Source of the DNA: Candidatus Pacearchaeota archaeon
Lineage (GTDB): Archaea > Nanoarchaeota > Nanoarchaeia > Pacearchaeales > GW2011-AR1
Length of the DNA: 64,000 nucleotides
Assembly: GCA_002690445.1 (NCBI GenBank)
Contig: NZER01000008.1
Span: 19,490-83,489 of the forward strand
Reading direction: 5' to 3'
Below, one piece after another: positions 1 through 8,079 of the stretch. The position numbers were made by a program, and so were the translations under genes. The notes under the pieces were generated by a model, which saw only the letters and a list, made by a program, of their open reading frames with translations, was not told where the DNA came from and made no database searches. Numbering within the stretch: position 1 is the first letter of the stretch; each line of letters starts with the position of its first letter.

Positions 1-1
1 T

Positions 2-814
2 GTGGACGAGTTTTCCACTCATTCTCGCGTAATGCACCCGTCCACATTTATCGAAGAGTTACAAAACAACATTCTCTTCGCATCTAAGTTTACCACTATC
101 TATCATCAAGGCGCCTGTTCCGATACAATGAATCATGATGTAGATTACATGATGAAACATAACTTTGATTTTTCTCACCAACTACTGCATGCATGTATAG
201 AAAATGATATTAGCTTAATCTATGCCTCTTCTGCAGCAGTCTATGGCGATGGTATCGCAACTCCGTTTTATGAAGATATGGAGTGTTATCCCAAAAATAT
301 CTATGCCAAGTCTAAAAAGCTCTTCGACGATTACGTTTCCGAATTCATAGAAAATACGGAAAGCCAAATTGTGGGTCTCCGATATTTTAATGTTTACGGA
401 CCATGGGAACACAGGAAAGGCAAGATGTCCTCCGTTATTAATCAATTTCATAATCAAATAAACCAAACAGGAAGGATAAAGATTTTTAAAAATAGCGACA
501 AGTACTTAAGAGATTTTGTATATGTTGATGATATAACAGATATTAATCTACACTTTGGGCAAAATCCGCATTTAAGCGGAATTTTTAATTGTGGCACTGG
601 TCTCCCGAGAGCCTTCTCAGATATACCGCGCATAATGTCACAGCATTACGACTTTGGAGTAGAGGAAATTGAAATGCCAGAATCACTTAAGGGTAGGTAT
701 CAGGAATTTACACAGGCAAACACAACCAAGCTTATTCACATGGGAGAATATAGAAACCCCCCCACCACCCTGGAAGAGGGAATAGAGAAGTATGTTGAAT
801 TCTGGAATCAATGA
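2..814 (+). CDS. hldD: ADP-L-glycero-D-manno-heptose 6-epimerase, 5'-truncated by window edge
   Basis: Last step of ADP-heptose synthesis: epimerises ADP-D-glycero- to ADP-L-glycero-beta-D-manno-heptose, the donor for LPS-core heptose. About 270 codons are visible and they track E. coli HldD from the middle of the NADP-binding domain: HQGACS, YMM..N, a YASSAAVYG serine/threonine strand, the catalytic YxxxK (YAKSK, visible residues 101-105), SQIVGLRYFNVYGP, RDFVYVDDI, GIFNCGTG and LKGRYQ.FTQA near the end. The Rossmann GxxGxxG start lies before base 1, so the codon at base 2 (GTG) is an internal Val, not the start. The stop overlaps the next gene by 23 nt. Full HldD is about 310 aa, so roughly 40 residues are missing upstream. 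The family call is very secure; activity is inferred. Confidence 0.93.
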   Translation: MDEFSTHSRVMHPSTFIEELQNNILFASKFTTIYHQGACSDTMNHDVDYMMKHNFDFSHQLLHACIENDISLIYASSAAVYGDGIATPFYEDMECYPKNIYAKSKKLFDDYVSEFIENTESQIVGLRYFNVYGPWEHRKGKMSSVINQFHNQINQTGRIKIFKNSDKYLRDFVYVDDITDINLHFGQNPHLSGIFNCGTGLPRAFSDIPRIMSQHYDFGVEEIEMPESLKGRYQEFTQANTTKLIHMGEYRNPPTTLEEGIEKYVEFWNQ

Positions 815-1211
815 AATTGTAGGATTCACCAATGGGTGTTTTGATGTATTACACGTGGGACACTTGAAACTTTTTCAGTTTATTAAAGAAAACTGTGATA
901 TTCTTATAGTGGGAATTGATTCAGATCGACGCGTTAAAGAGCTAAAAGGGGATAATAGACCAGTAAATTGCGAAAAAGATCGAGCACTTATGCTCGAAAG
1001 CCTTGTCAGTGTAGATCGTGTGTATATATTTGATTCTGAAGATGCACTTACAACACTCGTAAAAAACGTTAACCCGGATTTGATGGTTGTGGGCGCGGAC
1101 TATAAAGACAAGAGAGTCATAGGCTCTGAACACGCAAAGAAACTAATATTTTTTGAGAAGATAAATGGATACTCAACAACAAAAATCATGGAGAGTGCTT
1201 CTGGTGGGTGA
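792..1211 (+). CDS. rfaE2: D-glycero-beta-D-manno-heptose 1-phosphate adenylyltransferase (HldE C-terminal-domain homologue)
   Basis: Stand-alone cytidylyltransferase-fold protein of 139 aa that should transfer AMP from ATP to heptose-1-phosphate. The nucleotide-binding HxGH motif is at residues 21-24 (TNGCFDVLHVGHLK), followed by DSDRRVKELKGDNRPVN, PDLMVVGADYKD and the C-terminal GYSTTKIM, all in the same order as the C-terminal half of E. coli HldE. In E. coli this domain is fused behind the kinase; here it is a separate gene placed in front of the kinase. It overlaps hldD by 23 nt and the following kinase by 47 nt, so the three are translationally linked. The ATG at 792 is the only start that keeps the whole first beta strand. 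Confidence 0.9.
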   Translation: MLNSGINEIVGFTNGCFDVLHVGHLKLFQFIKENCDILIVGIDSDRRVKELKGDNRPVNCEKDRALMLESLVSVDRVYIFDSEDALTTLVKNVNPDLMVVGADYKDKRVIGSEHAKKLIFFEKINGYSTTKIMESASGG

Positions 1212-1941
1212 TCACTGTGAAGACGTCTATCATTATGGCGTCTGCGACAGGCTCAGTCCCGAAGCACCAGTACCCATTCTTAGGCAAGAGGAAACGACCT
1301 CGAAGCCGGGAATGTCCTCAAATGTAAAAAAGAACCTACAGAGTCTCGGAGTCAAAGTCACCCACTATCACAACAACGAGACAATCAAGAAACACCGGCT
1401 AATCGACAGCAGATACAACCAGCATCTAATGAGATTTGACGAAGGAGAAGTGGGACTATTGGCAGAATTTAATTTGGATAAGATCTCCAACATTAAAAAT
1501 GTTGATGCTGTTGTAATAAGCGATTATAACAAGGGCTTCTTGCGATCTGATACCATAAGCCAGCTATGCGAAAAATTTAAAGACACCCCAATGTTTGTGG
1601 ATACCAAAAAAACCGATCTCTCCATGTTTGTGGGGTGTACAATTAAAATAAACGAAAAAGAGTTTAGCGCAATCAAGAGAATGCCACCAGAAGGCGATTA
1701 CATTGTAACCCTAGGCGAGGGCGGCGCACTATACAAGGACGTCATATACCCGACAGAAAAGACGGAAGTGTTTGATGTCTGCGGCGCCGGAGATGTGTTT
1801 TTGGCTGCTTTGGTTTATGGGTATCTCAAGCACGGCGCGATGCCAAAGGCAGTTGAGATTGCCAATAAGTGCGCGAGCTTCTCTGTTTCAAAGATGGGAA
1901 CATATGTTTTAACAAAAGAAGATTTAAAAAGTATACTATGA
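1165..1941 (+). CDS. rfaE1: D-glycero-beta-D-manno-heptose 7-phosphate kinase (HldE N-terminal-domain homologue, PfkB family)
   Basis: 258-aa PfkB/ribokinase-family kinase that would phosphorylate heptose-7-phosphate at C1. Diagnostic features: VLLVGDHCEDVYHYG near the N terminus, RLSPEAPVPI (the HldE substrate-lid signature), KHRLID, VVISDYNKG, and the PfkB signature DVCGAGDVFLAAL with catalytic base D210 in GAGD. HldE kinase domains are about 315 aa, so this one is shorter, mainly in the lid and middle region. ATG 1165 gives a 47-nt overlap with rfaE2; GTG 1195 is an in-frame alternative that still keeps the first strand. The stop overlaps the next ATG (ATGA). With hldD and rfaE2 it forms a heptose module. 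Confidence 0.88.
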   Translation: MDTQQQKSWRVLLVGDHCEDVYHYGVCDRLSPEAPVPILRQEETTSKPGMSSNVKKNLQSLGVKVTHYHNNETIKKHRLIDSRYNQHLMRFDEGEVGLLAEFNLDKISNIKNVDAVVISDYNKGFLRSDTISQLCEKFKDTPMFVDTKKTDLSMFVGCTIKINEKEFSAIKRMPPEGDYIVTLGEGGALYKDVIYPTEKTEVFDVCGAGDVFLAALVYGYLKHGAMPKAVEIANKCASFSVSKMGTYVLTKEDLKSIL

Positions 1942-2267
1942 TATATGTATTTGATATCGATGGCACCATATGTACTGATACGGGAGGAGAATACGAAAAA
2001 GCTCTTCCCATCGTTAAAAGGATTAACAAAGTAAATGAGTTGTATGACACCGGGAACACGATTATATATTTTACAGCACGTGGTATGGGCCGAAGTGGCA
2101 ATAATATGCATTTTGCATATAATAAATACTTTTCTCTAACCCGCGGTCAATTATTTGAATGGGGCGCCAAGTTCCATCAATTGATTTTAGGTAAACCAGC
2201 AGGAGACATTTATATAGATGACAAAGGAATTAAAGATGAAGACTTCTTTGCCAATGAAGCACGTTGA
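1938..2267 (+). CDS. small HAD-superfamily hydrolase, possible heptose-bisphosphate phosphatase
   Basis: 109-aa protein starting at the ATG of an ATGA overlap with the kinase. HAD motif I is at the N terminus (MIYVFDIDGT, nucleophile D6 and acid D8), motif II-like Thr is in YFTARGMG, and motif IV-like acidic pair is in DIYIDDKG. It has no cap domain. Short HADs of this kind are common in capsule and LPS clusters. Because it sits directly behind hldD, rfaE2 and rfaE1, and the pathway needs a 7-phosphatase (GmhB) between kinase and adenylyltransferase, I infer it may fill that step, but it does not carry the GmhB signature and other sugar phosphates are possible. Confidence 0.7.
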   Translation: MIYVFDIDGTICTDTGGEYEKALPIVKRINKVNELYDTGNTIIYFTARGMGRSGNNMHFAYNKYFSLTRGQLFEWGAKFHQLILGKPAGDIYIDDKGIKDEDFFANEAR

Positions 2268-2595
2268 CAAAGGTTGGGGCTGGGAGCGCTGGGTTGTAAA
2301 CTGTGAAGAATATTGCGGTAAGCTTCTGTTCTTTGAGCGAGGAAAGCGCTGCTCTTGGCATTACCACAAGCTTAAGGACGAAGTATTTTATTTACAGTCC
2401 GGAAAAATGATGGTATATTATTCAGAAGAGAATGATATAGCGCAAGCGAAGCAACTGGTTCTTAAAGCTGGTGATAACTTCCATGTTTACCGCGGTTTAC
2501 GCCATCAGATGGTGGCACTAGCGGATTCAGAATTGTTCGAGTTCTCGACTCAACATTTTGATAGCGATAGTTATCGTATTTTGAAGGGAGATTAA
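2236..2595 (+). CDS. small cupin-fold protein (sugar isomerase-like)
   Basis: 119-aa single-domain cupin. Motif 1 is complete: GKRCSWHYHKLKDEVFYLQSG-type segment with HxH at residues 42/44 and E49 as metal ligands, followed by a downstream motif 2 (GDNF..YRGLRHQM) supplying the last His. Resembles the cupin domain of mannose-6-phosphate isomerase / mannose-1-phosphate guanylyltransferase, and would bind a divalent metal. Start chosen at ATG 2236 because AAGGA lies 7 nt upstream; ATG 2218 and ATG 2254 are also in frame. It overlaps the HAD gene. The substrate is unknown; in this island a sugar epimerase or isomerase role is the likeliest guess. Confidence 0.68.
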   Translation: MKTSLPMKHVDKGWGWERWVVNCEEYCGKLLFFERGKRCSWHYHKLKDEVFYLQSGKMMVYYSEENDIAQAKQLVLKAGDNFHVYRGLRHQMVALADSELFEFSTQHFDSDSYRILKGD

Positions 2596-2596
2596 A

Positions 2597-3571
2597 ATGA
2601 ACTCGGATTTTAATGAGTTTTTAAGTATTCTTCCGAACTTGCGTAAGATTATAAAGCTAGCTGCCACGGACCCCAACGCGCCGGAACAGGTACATGATTT
2701 AGTCGCATGGTATACGGAAGCCGGAATTATGTGGCATAAGGATGGACCTCCTGGTGTGGGCTTTGTTTTTCCATCGGCAGTTCGTTTTTTATTTGAATTT
2801 GAGCGACTCGACAAGAAAATGATCCTCATTAGATCGCCAAAGACCGGTAGTGCCACCCTCAATCACCTCTTCGAAGCACGCTTTCCGCATCTCGCCCCCG
2901 CACTCATGAGACAACTTCTCACCGAAGAAGAATGGTACCAAGCAACTAAGATATGCTTTGTTAGAAATACATTTGACAGATTGGTTTCGTGGTTCCTACA
3001 TACTTCACAGTCGTGGTCCGATTATGGTCGCGACGCGCAGCAATTTTATGAAAAATACGGAGTTCAATACATCACCGGCGGACCACCGCGTTTAACTCAC
3101 GTCGATAAGGCGATGGTCGAATCCGGACAACCGATAGCGCTGACGGAACTGGCGCCTATGGAAAGAAAATTCTTAAAAGAAGGATTTAGAAACTGGATAA
3201 AGGACGGTGCCCCACCGCTACCTCGAACAAGCGATTCCGTGGAACGACCGGATGGCGGCATTTCCGAACGCGCGAACTTACACACGGTAAAAGAAATTAA
3301 TAACTTACCAATTAATGTTTTTAATCAATTATTATGGGCTCACAATATCGCAGAGAACGCAAAACCCGACTTCGTAGGAAGATTTGATAACTTTGCAGAA
3401 GACGTAAGAAGAGCCTCAGATCTGCTCGGAATAGAACCCACAGAAGAGCTACCTCACCGAAACAAGGCTTCAAATCGTCTTCCGTATCAAGAATATTATG
3501 ACGACGAAAGTGTTCAAAAGGTTAATGAAATGTTTCAAGAAGAAATTGACTATTTTGGATTTAAATTTTGA
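2597..3571 (+). CDS. carbohydrate sulfotransferase (PAPS-dependent)
   Basis: 324-aa Sulfotransfer_2-type enzyme expected to move sulfate from PAPS to a sugar hydroxyl. The 5'-phosphosulfate loop is IRSPKTGSATL (about residues 78-88) and the 3'-phosphate site is CFVRNTFDRLVSWFLH (about 120-135), with the usual later VGRFDNF..D and the C-terminal Y..YYDDESV..V...F..EIDYFGF segment. N-terminal 70 residues are helical and not recognised. GAAGGGA precedes ATG 2597. It is the first of three sulfotransferases in the island. The reaction type is well supported; the acceptor is unknown. Confidence 0.85.
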   Translation: MNSDFNEFLSILPNLRKIIKLAATDPNAPEQVHDLVAWYTEAGIMWHKDGPPGVGFVFPSAVRFLFEFERLDKKMILIRSPKTGSATLNHLFEARFPHLAPALMRQLLTEEEWYQATKICFVRNTFDRLVSWFLHTSQSWSDYGRDAQQFYEKYGVQYITGGPPRLTHVDKAMVESGQPIALTELAPMERKFLKEGFRNWIKDGAPPLPRTSDSVERPDGGISERANLHTVKEINNLPINVFNQLLWAHNIAENAKPDFVGRFDNFAEDVRRASDLLGIEPTEELPHRNKASNRLPYQEYYDDESVQKVNEMFQEEIDYFGFKF

Positions 3572-4452
3572 TGATGAATAAGGTATTATTTGTGGGCGTC
3601 TTCGCGCCCAACTCCACTAACGTTGCCCAAGCACGAGGCTTCGAACATGCCGGCTGCGAGGTTCACACATATGATTATCGAGAGCGATTTTCTAAATTAG
3701 GAATTGTCAAAATGCGCGATAATGAGTTGATTAAATTATGCGAAGAGAAATCGCCAAATTTAGTCATATTTAGCAAATGCAACCAGATGCACCACAGAGT
3801 GGTGGATGAGTGCAACAAACATGCCAAAACAGTGCTCTGGTATATGGATGCATTGAACAACTTCAACACCGAGTTAATCGAGAAAGTTAAAAGAGTAAGC
3901 CACTTTATATGTGGTATTGATGGTGTGGTGCCCCACGGCAAAGAACACAACCCTAACACAGTCTTTCTCCCTCAGTGTCCCGATGAAGAGATGAATTTTA
4001 TGCTTGAAAACATTGAATATAAACACGATGCCACATTCATAGGAAATATATCCCCCCAGACTGGCACCCACGGTGACAGACTAAAATACAAAACCGAAGT
4101 CGGATTCACCCACCTTGAAGGGGTATATGGAAAGGAACACAACAAGGTGGTAAACGAAAGCAAGATTAATTTAAATTTTGCGCACACCTCAACTGCCGGC
4201 GCCTCCGTGCGAGTATTCAAAATACTAGCTTCCGGAGGATTTCTACTTACGACCCCGTGGGAAGGTATGGAAGAACTGTTCACAGTAGGAGAAGATTTGG
4301 ATACTTTCGAGTCACCACAAGAGTTGCGCGAGAAAATCGACTTTTACCTCAATAATGAGCAAAAAAGAGACGAAATTAGGCTCAATGGGCACAAAACAGT
4401 CCAAAAATTTATGCCGACAAATTGGGCACAAAGCATACTTTCTATAGTATAA
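3571..4452 (+). CDS. glycosyltransferase, CgeB/YkvP-like (GT-B)
   Basis: About 293 aa. The N-terminal half is a Rossmann-like domain (VLFVGVFAPNSTN...) and the C-terminal half has the donor-binding pattern of CgeB-type transferases: VVNESKINLNFAH, ASVRVFKILASGGFLLT, the E..F..GEDL.TF.S..EL motif and a closing helix YLNNEQKRDEIRLNGHKTV. Cytoplasmic, transferring a sugar from a nucleotide donor. The start is ATG 3571 (sharing one base with the upstream stop) or ATG 3574; TTG 3568 is less likely. Donor and acceptor cannot be told from sequence. Confidence 0.78.
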   Translation: MMNKVLFVGVFAPNSTNVAQARGFEHAGCEVHTYDYRERFSKLGIVKMRDNELIKLCEEKSPNLVIFSKCNQMHHRVVDECNKHAKTVLWYMDALNNFNTELIEKVKRVSHFICGIDGVVPHGKEHNPNTVFLPQCPDEEMNFMLENIEYKHDATFIGNISPQTGTHGDRLKYKTEVGFTHLEGVYGKEHNKVVNESKINLNFAHTSTAGASVRVFKILASGGFLLTTPWEGMEELFTVGEDLDTFESPQELREKIDFYLNNEQKRDEIRLNGHKTVQKFMPTNWAQSILSIV

Positions 4453-4462
4453 TGGAACCACA

Positions 4463-5074
4463 ATGAGACACAACCCATATAAGATTGTAAAAATGTTTGA
4501 AGAAACAATAGCAGACTATTGTGGCTCTAAATATTCGGTCTCGACCGACAACTGCACGGACGCACTTCTGCTGTGTTGTGAGTATCTAAACGTAGGGGAA
4601 GTCACAATTCCATCTAAAACATACCTATCGGTCCCACAATCCATTATGCATGCCGGGGGGACAGTCAAATTTAGAGATTACAACTGGAAGGGGGTTTATC
4701 AATTAGAACCCTACCCGATTTATGATGCCGCAAAGCGCCTTACAAGCGGAATGTACATCCCTGATAGCTTTATGTGCCTGTCGTTTCATATTAAAAAACA
4801 CCTGAAGATAGGAAAAGGTGGAATGATTTTGACCGATAGCGAGGAAGCAGCCCAATGGTTTAGAAAAGCTCGCTATGAGGGCCGCGGAGAAGTTATGTAT
4901 CACGAAGATGACATAGAAATAAACGGCTGGAATGCCTACATGAGCCCTGAACAGGCTGCACGAGGTCTAATGCTTATGCAAAACTATCCGGAGCACAACG
5001 AAGACCTACCAGAATTTCCTCAATATCGTGATTTAAGAGAATTTCCTTTGTTTGCGGGGACGAAAGCAACATGA
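4463..5074 (+). CDS. short DegT/DnrJ/EryC1-family PLP aminotransferase homologue
   Basis: 203 aa against about 370 for the family. Visible landmarks: an N-terminal AD.CGSKYSVST.NCTDALLL segment (phosphate-binding region), VGEVTIPSKTYLSVPQSIM, YDAAKRL, and the PLP-lysine region CLSFHIKKHLKIGKGGMIL, followed by EEAAQWFRKARYEGRG and a MSPEQAARGLMLM helix. The C-terminal small domain that normally follows is missing, and the protein ends soon after. The family makes 4-amino or 3-amino sugars from 4-keto or 3-keto nucleotide sugars. With Gmd just downstream (5754), a GDP-perosamine-like product is possible if this short form is active. ATG overlaps the next gene through ATGA at 5071. Confidence 0.75.
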   Translation: MRHNPYKIVKMFEETIADYCGSKYSVSTDNCTDALLLCCEYLNVGEVTIPSKTYLSVPQSIMHAGGTVKFRDYNWKGVYQLEPYPIYDAAKRLTSGMYIPDSFMCLSFHIKKHLKIGKGGMILTDSEEAAQWFRKARYEGRGEVMYHEDDIEINGWNAYMSPEQAARGLMLMQNYPEHNEDLPEFPQYRDLREFPLFAGTKAT

Positions 5075-5757
5075 GCAAGCTTTATCAAGAGAGTATACGA
5101 CGATGGTATGATAAGGATTATCGCGATCTTCGAAAGGGTCACCCCACGGTAGGAGAATTTAAAGAACAATACTGGGATAGAATCTCTCACTATTTTAATA
5201 AAGAAATTAATATTTTAGATGCCGGCGCCGGGAACGGCAGGTTTGCGAATTTTTTCGGACCGTTCGTTAAGACAGTCACTGCTATCGATCCATGGATACC
5301 CATGAATAAAGAATTCAAATCCGAAAATATTTATTTTTATTCGCAAGGACTTATGGATTTTGCCACCCCTCAATGGATGGGCAATAAAAAATATGATGTC
5401 ATTTTCATGAATGGTGTATTATATCTCTTTAATCTTAAACAAACACACACTAGCGACAAAACAAGTTTCAATTTGAAAAAAGGGGGACAGCTTGCTGCTA
5501 TACATAAAATAAAATCCCTTCTAACCCAGGATGGTCTTTTAATATTGATCGGCGCCCGAGATCGCATAGTGGACGGGTATAACGATGAACCCGGCACACC
5601 ACTAGGTTATTTACTGGAGATTGCTCAAGAATATGCGGGTCGTTATGACATTCCAAAGATCTGTAGAGAAAATAATTTTAAAGTACTTGGCTTGTTTAGG
5701 CACGCGGGACACAACACTCACATGACCATCTTACAAAACTCGGGAGACAAAGAATGA
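5071..5757 (+). CDS. class I SAM-dependent methyltransferase
   Basis: 228-aa Rossmann methyltransferase. Motif I is INILDAGAGNGRFANFF (about residues 45-61), motif II acidic strand is TVTAIDPW, and the motif IV region is YDVIFMNGVLYLF, with a post-IV LLTQDGLLILIGARDR strand. Starts and ends with 4-nt ATGA overlaps with its neighbours, the DegT homologue and gmd. Likely methylates a sugar or glycan in this island, but the motif set does not identify the substrate. Confidence 0.78.
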   Translation: MSKLYQESIRRWYDKDYRDLRKGHPTVGEFKEQYWDRISHYFNKEINILDAGAGNGRFANFFGPFVKTVTAIDPWIPMNKEFKSENIYFYSQGLMDFATPQWMGNKKYDVIFMNGVLYLFNLKQTHTSDKTSFNLKKGGQLAAIHKIKSLLTQDGLLILIGARDRIVDGYNDEPGTPLGYLLEIAQEYAGRYDIPKICRENNFKVLGLFRHAGHNTHMTILQNSGDKE

Positions 5758-6728
5758 AAAGAGCATTAATCACAGGAATCAACGGACAAGACGGGAGCTA
5801 CTTGGCAGACTTCTTGTTAACCAAGGGGTACGAAATATACGGAATGGAGCGCCGCACTTCTCGTAAAAACCGTATTAATACTGCCCACTTAGAAGATAAG
5901 ATAACCTTCATAAACGGAGACTTGGCAGATCAAAATTCTCTTTTTCGAACCATAAAAGAAGCTGATCCTGACGAGATTTATAATCTAGGAGCCATGTCCT
6001 TTGTGGGCGAAAGCTGGAACACCCCGGAGACAACCGGCAACATCGATGGTCTCGGCGTCCTTCGCATGCTGGAGGCTATTCGCGAATTTGGAAAGCCCAT
6101 TAAATTCTACCAGGCATCAACATCCGAGATGTTCGGACGCGTCACCGAGACTCCCCAAATTGAAACTACGCGATTTTACCCACGTAGCCCCTACGGCGTC
6201 TCCAAGCTATACGGGCATTGGATTACCAAAAACTATCGTGAATCATATGATATATTTGCGTGTAGTGGAATCTTGTTTAATCACGAGTCTGAGCGCCGCG
6301 GAAAGGAATTCGTGACACGCAAAATCACAGACGGTGTAGCCAAGATATATCTGGGTATGCAAGACCATATTGCGCTTGGAAACTTAGATGCAAAACGAGA
6401 TTGGGGGTATGCGCCCGACTATGTAGAAGCCATGTGGATGATGCTGCAGCACGACGTTCCGGATGACTATGTAATAGCTACCGGAAAAAGCTACTCCATC
6501 AAAAGATTTCTAACCAAGGCATTTAACTGCGTAGGGATTGCAGATTGGGAGCGCTATGTTGTCCAAGATCCTAGGTTTTTAAGACCAGCAGAAGTTGATG
6601 TGTTAATCGGCGACTGCTCCAAAGCCAACCGCGTATTGGGTTGGAAGACCAAGGTCTCATTCGACGAGATGGTCTCGCGAATGGTAGCCAACGATATTAA
6701 ATTATTGAGTGAAAACAGAAGCCAATGA
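5754..6728 (+). CDS. gmd: GDP-mannose 4,6-dehydratase
   Basis: 324-aa extended SDR enzyme converting GDP-D-mannose to GDP-4-keto-6-deoxy-D-mannose, the precursor of GDP-fucose, -rhamnose and -perosamine. Gmd hallmarks: ALITGINGQDGSYLADFLL at the N terminus, IYNLGAMSFVGESW, FYQASTSEMFG (catalytic Glu near 125), SPYGVSKLYGHW (Y147, K151), GILFNHESERRG.EFVTRKIT, and GNLDAKRDWGYA.DYVEAMW. Length is a little below bacterial Gmd (about 370). ATGA overlaps on both sides. The call is secure. Confidence 0.95.
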   Translation: MKRALITGINGQDGSYLADFLLTKGYEIYGMERRTSRKNRINTAHLEDKITFINGDLADQNSLFRTIKEADPDEIYNLGAMSFVGESWNTPETTGNIDGLGVLRMLEAIREFGKPIKFYQASTSEMFGRVTETPQIETTRFYPRSPYGVSKLYGHWITKNYRESYDIFACSGILFNHESERRGKEFVTRKITDGVAKIYLGMQDHIALGNLDAKRDWGYAPDYVEAMWMMLQHDVPDDYVIATGKSYSIKRFLTKAFNCVGIADWERYVVQDPRFLRPAEVDVLIGDCSKANRVLGWKTKVSFDEMVSRMVANDIKLLSENRSQ

Positions 6729-7444
6729 AAGTTCTCGTATCTACATCTAAGAAATATTCTTTTTTGCTAAAGCCTTACTATACTCTCTTTAATAAATATT
6801 GGCCGGGACAAGACGTAGTTTTTTTGGGATTCGACGAGTGTGAAGTCCCAGAACTTCCTGACAATTTTAGTTTTGTATCGTTAGGAAAACAAGCAGATTA
6901 CGGCAAAATATGGAGTGATCCCCTCATCCCGTATATACAGAGTCTCAAAGATCAATATTTTGTTTTCACGATGGAAGACGTAATGCTAATTGACCACGTA
7001 GATCCCATTAAACTCAAGCGCTTAGAAGACGAAATCCAAAATGGCGCCTCCAAAGCCCACCTTGATCGTTCTTTGAACAATCGTAGCGACGTACTAAAAG
7101 AAGGAATCAGAGCGGTTCATCCGCATGCGAGTTATAGGACATCTTTATCGCCCGCCATTTGGACTAAGAGATATTTTATGAAGTATCTAAAACCAGATAT
7201 GACACCTTGGGATTTTGAAATGGCGAATATGGAAAAAGCCAAAAATGATGGGAATTTAATTATCACCCTCGACGATGAAAAAGATTTATATTACAACTCA
7301 AACGTGTTTTTGAAGGGGCAGCCATTCCCGCGGGCATGGTGCGGTACCCCCTACGGAACAAGCAGTAAAGAAGTTCCCCACATGGAAGATATCGAATATC
7401 TTCTGAAGTGCCTGGAAGAGAACAAAGAGAAATATGCCACATGA
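6725..7444 (+). CDS. unassigned protein of the glycan island, possible glycosyltransferase
   Basis: 239 aa, no certain family. The N terminus MKVLVSTSKKYSFLLKPYYTLF looks like the first strand of a GT-A fold, and DQYFVFTMEDVMLID has a hydrophobic strand ending in acidic residues like the metal-binding DxD position of GT-A enzymes. Further on, NSNVFLKGQPFPRAWCGTPYG is conserved-looking. It is linked by ATGA overlap to gmd upstream and to an FkbM methyltransferase downstream, so a sugar-transfer role is inferred mainly from context. Another sugar-modifying function is possible. Confidence 0.5.
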   Translation: MKVLVSTSKKYSFLLKPYYTLFNKYWPGQDVVFLGFDECEVPELPDNFSFVSLGKQADYGKIWSDPLIPYIQSLKDQYFVFTMEDVMLIDHVDPIKLKRLEDEIQNGASKAHLDRSLNNRSDVLKEGIRAVHPHASYRTSLSPAIWTKRYFMKYLKPDMTPWDFEMANMEKAKNDGNLIITLDDEKDLYYNSNVFLKGQPFPRAWCGTPYGTSSKEVPHMEDIEYLLKCLEENKEKYAT

Positions 7445-8079
7445 ATTACGAACCAAAAAAAGGTTATTACGGACAATTTAGCACCGACGCGCTGATAGAG
7501 TTATACTTTCCAGGTAAACAAGACGGGATTTGTGTAGAGGTGGGCGCCGCAAATGGAATCCGCGGCTCAAACACCCTGTATTTTGAAAATCTTGGCTGGC
7601 GCGCCTTGTGTATTGAGCCCAATCCTGACTATTTTCAAATGGTTCAAGCTGCCCGCCAAGAAGCCGTTCAGTGCGCCTGTGGTTCGTCCGACGAGGAGTC
7701 GGTACCCTTTACTGTGTTTGACATAGGAAAACACAACATAATGTCTTCTGTGAGCGGTCTAGAGCCAGATAAGCGACTCGTTGAGCAACACAGTCACATC
7801 ATCAACAATACCATGCAAATAGACGTGGAAGTTAAAACATTGGATACAATCTTGACAGAAGCAGATTTTGGTGTTATGATAGATTTTATATCCATCGATA
7901 CCGAAGGCACTGAATTAGATGCCCTTAAAGGGTTAGATTTGACTCGCTGGGATGTATCACTCTTGGTCGTTGAAAACAATTTCAATGATCCGGAGATTGA
8001 AGAATATTTGACGAGCTTTGGATATTACAAAGACGCGCGATGGAAGATAAATGATTTTTACTACAAAAGGAGAGAATAA
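7441..8079 (+). CDS. FkbM-family methyltransferase
   Basis: 212 aa. FkbM pattern: CVEVGAANGIRGSNT (SAM motif I), ALCIEPNPDYF (acidic end of strand 2), then VKTLDTILTE and DFISIDTEGTELDALKGL, the last being the most diagnostic block. FkbM proteins are O-methyltransferases, frequent in polysaccharide loci. Start placed at ATG 7441 (ATGA overlap with the previous stop) rather than the longer frame opening at 7408. The stop at 8079 abuts the next gene's GTG at 8080. One of two FkbM proteins here; substrate probably a sugar hydroxyl. Confidence 0.87.
   Translation: MNYEPKKGYYGQFSTDALIELYFPGKQDGICVEVGAANGIRGSNTLYFENLGWRALCIEPNPDYFQMVQAARQEAVQCACGSSDEESVPFTVFDIGKHNIMSSVSGLEPDKRLVEQHSHIINNTMQIDVEVKTLDTILTEADFGVMIDFISIDTEGTELDALKGLDLTRWDVSLLVVENNFNDPEIEEYLTSFGYYKDARWKINDFYYKRRE

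Noticed and set aside
2..120. hldD lacking its NAD-binding start, as if a pseudogene
   Set aside because: The frame is open right to base 1, so the missing start is most likely just upstream of the window edge.
2527..2862. Many antisense open frames, including 2527-2862, 23338-23733, 42754-43230 and 59765-60268
   Set aside because: They lie opposite strong genes, lack ribosome-binding sites and have no recognisable motifs; they are shadows of the + strand coding.
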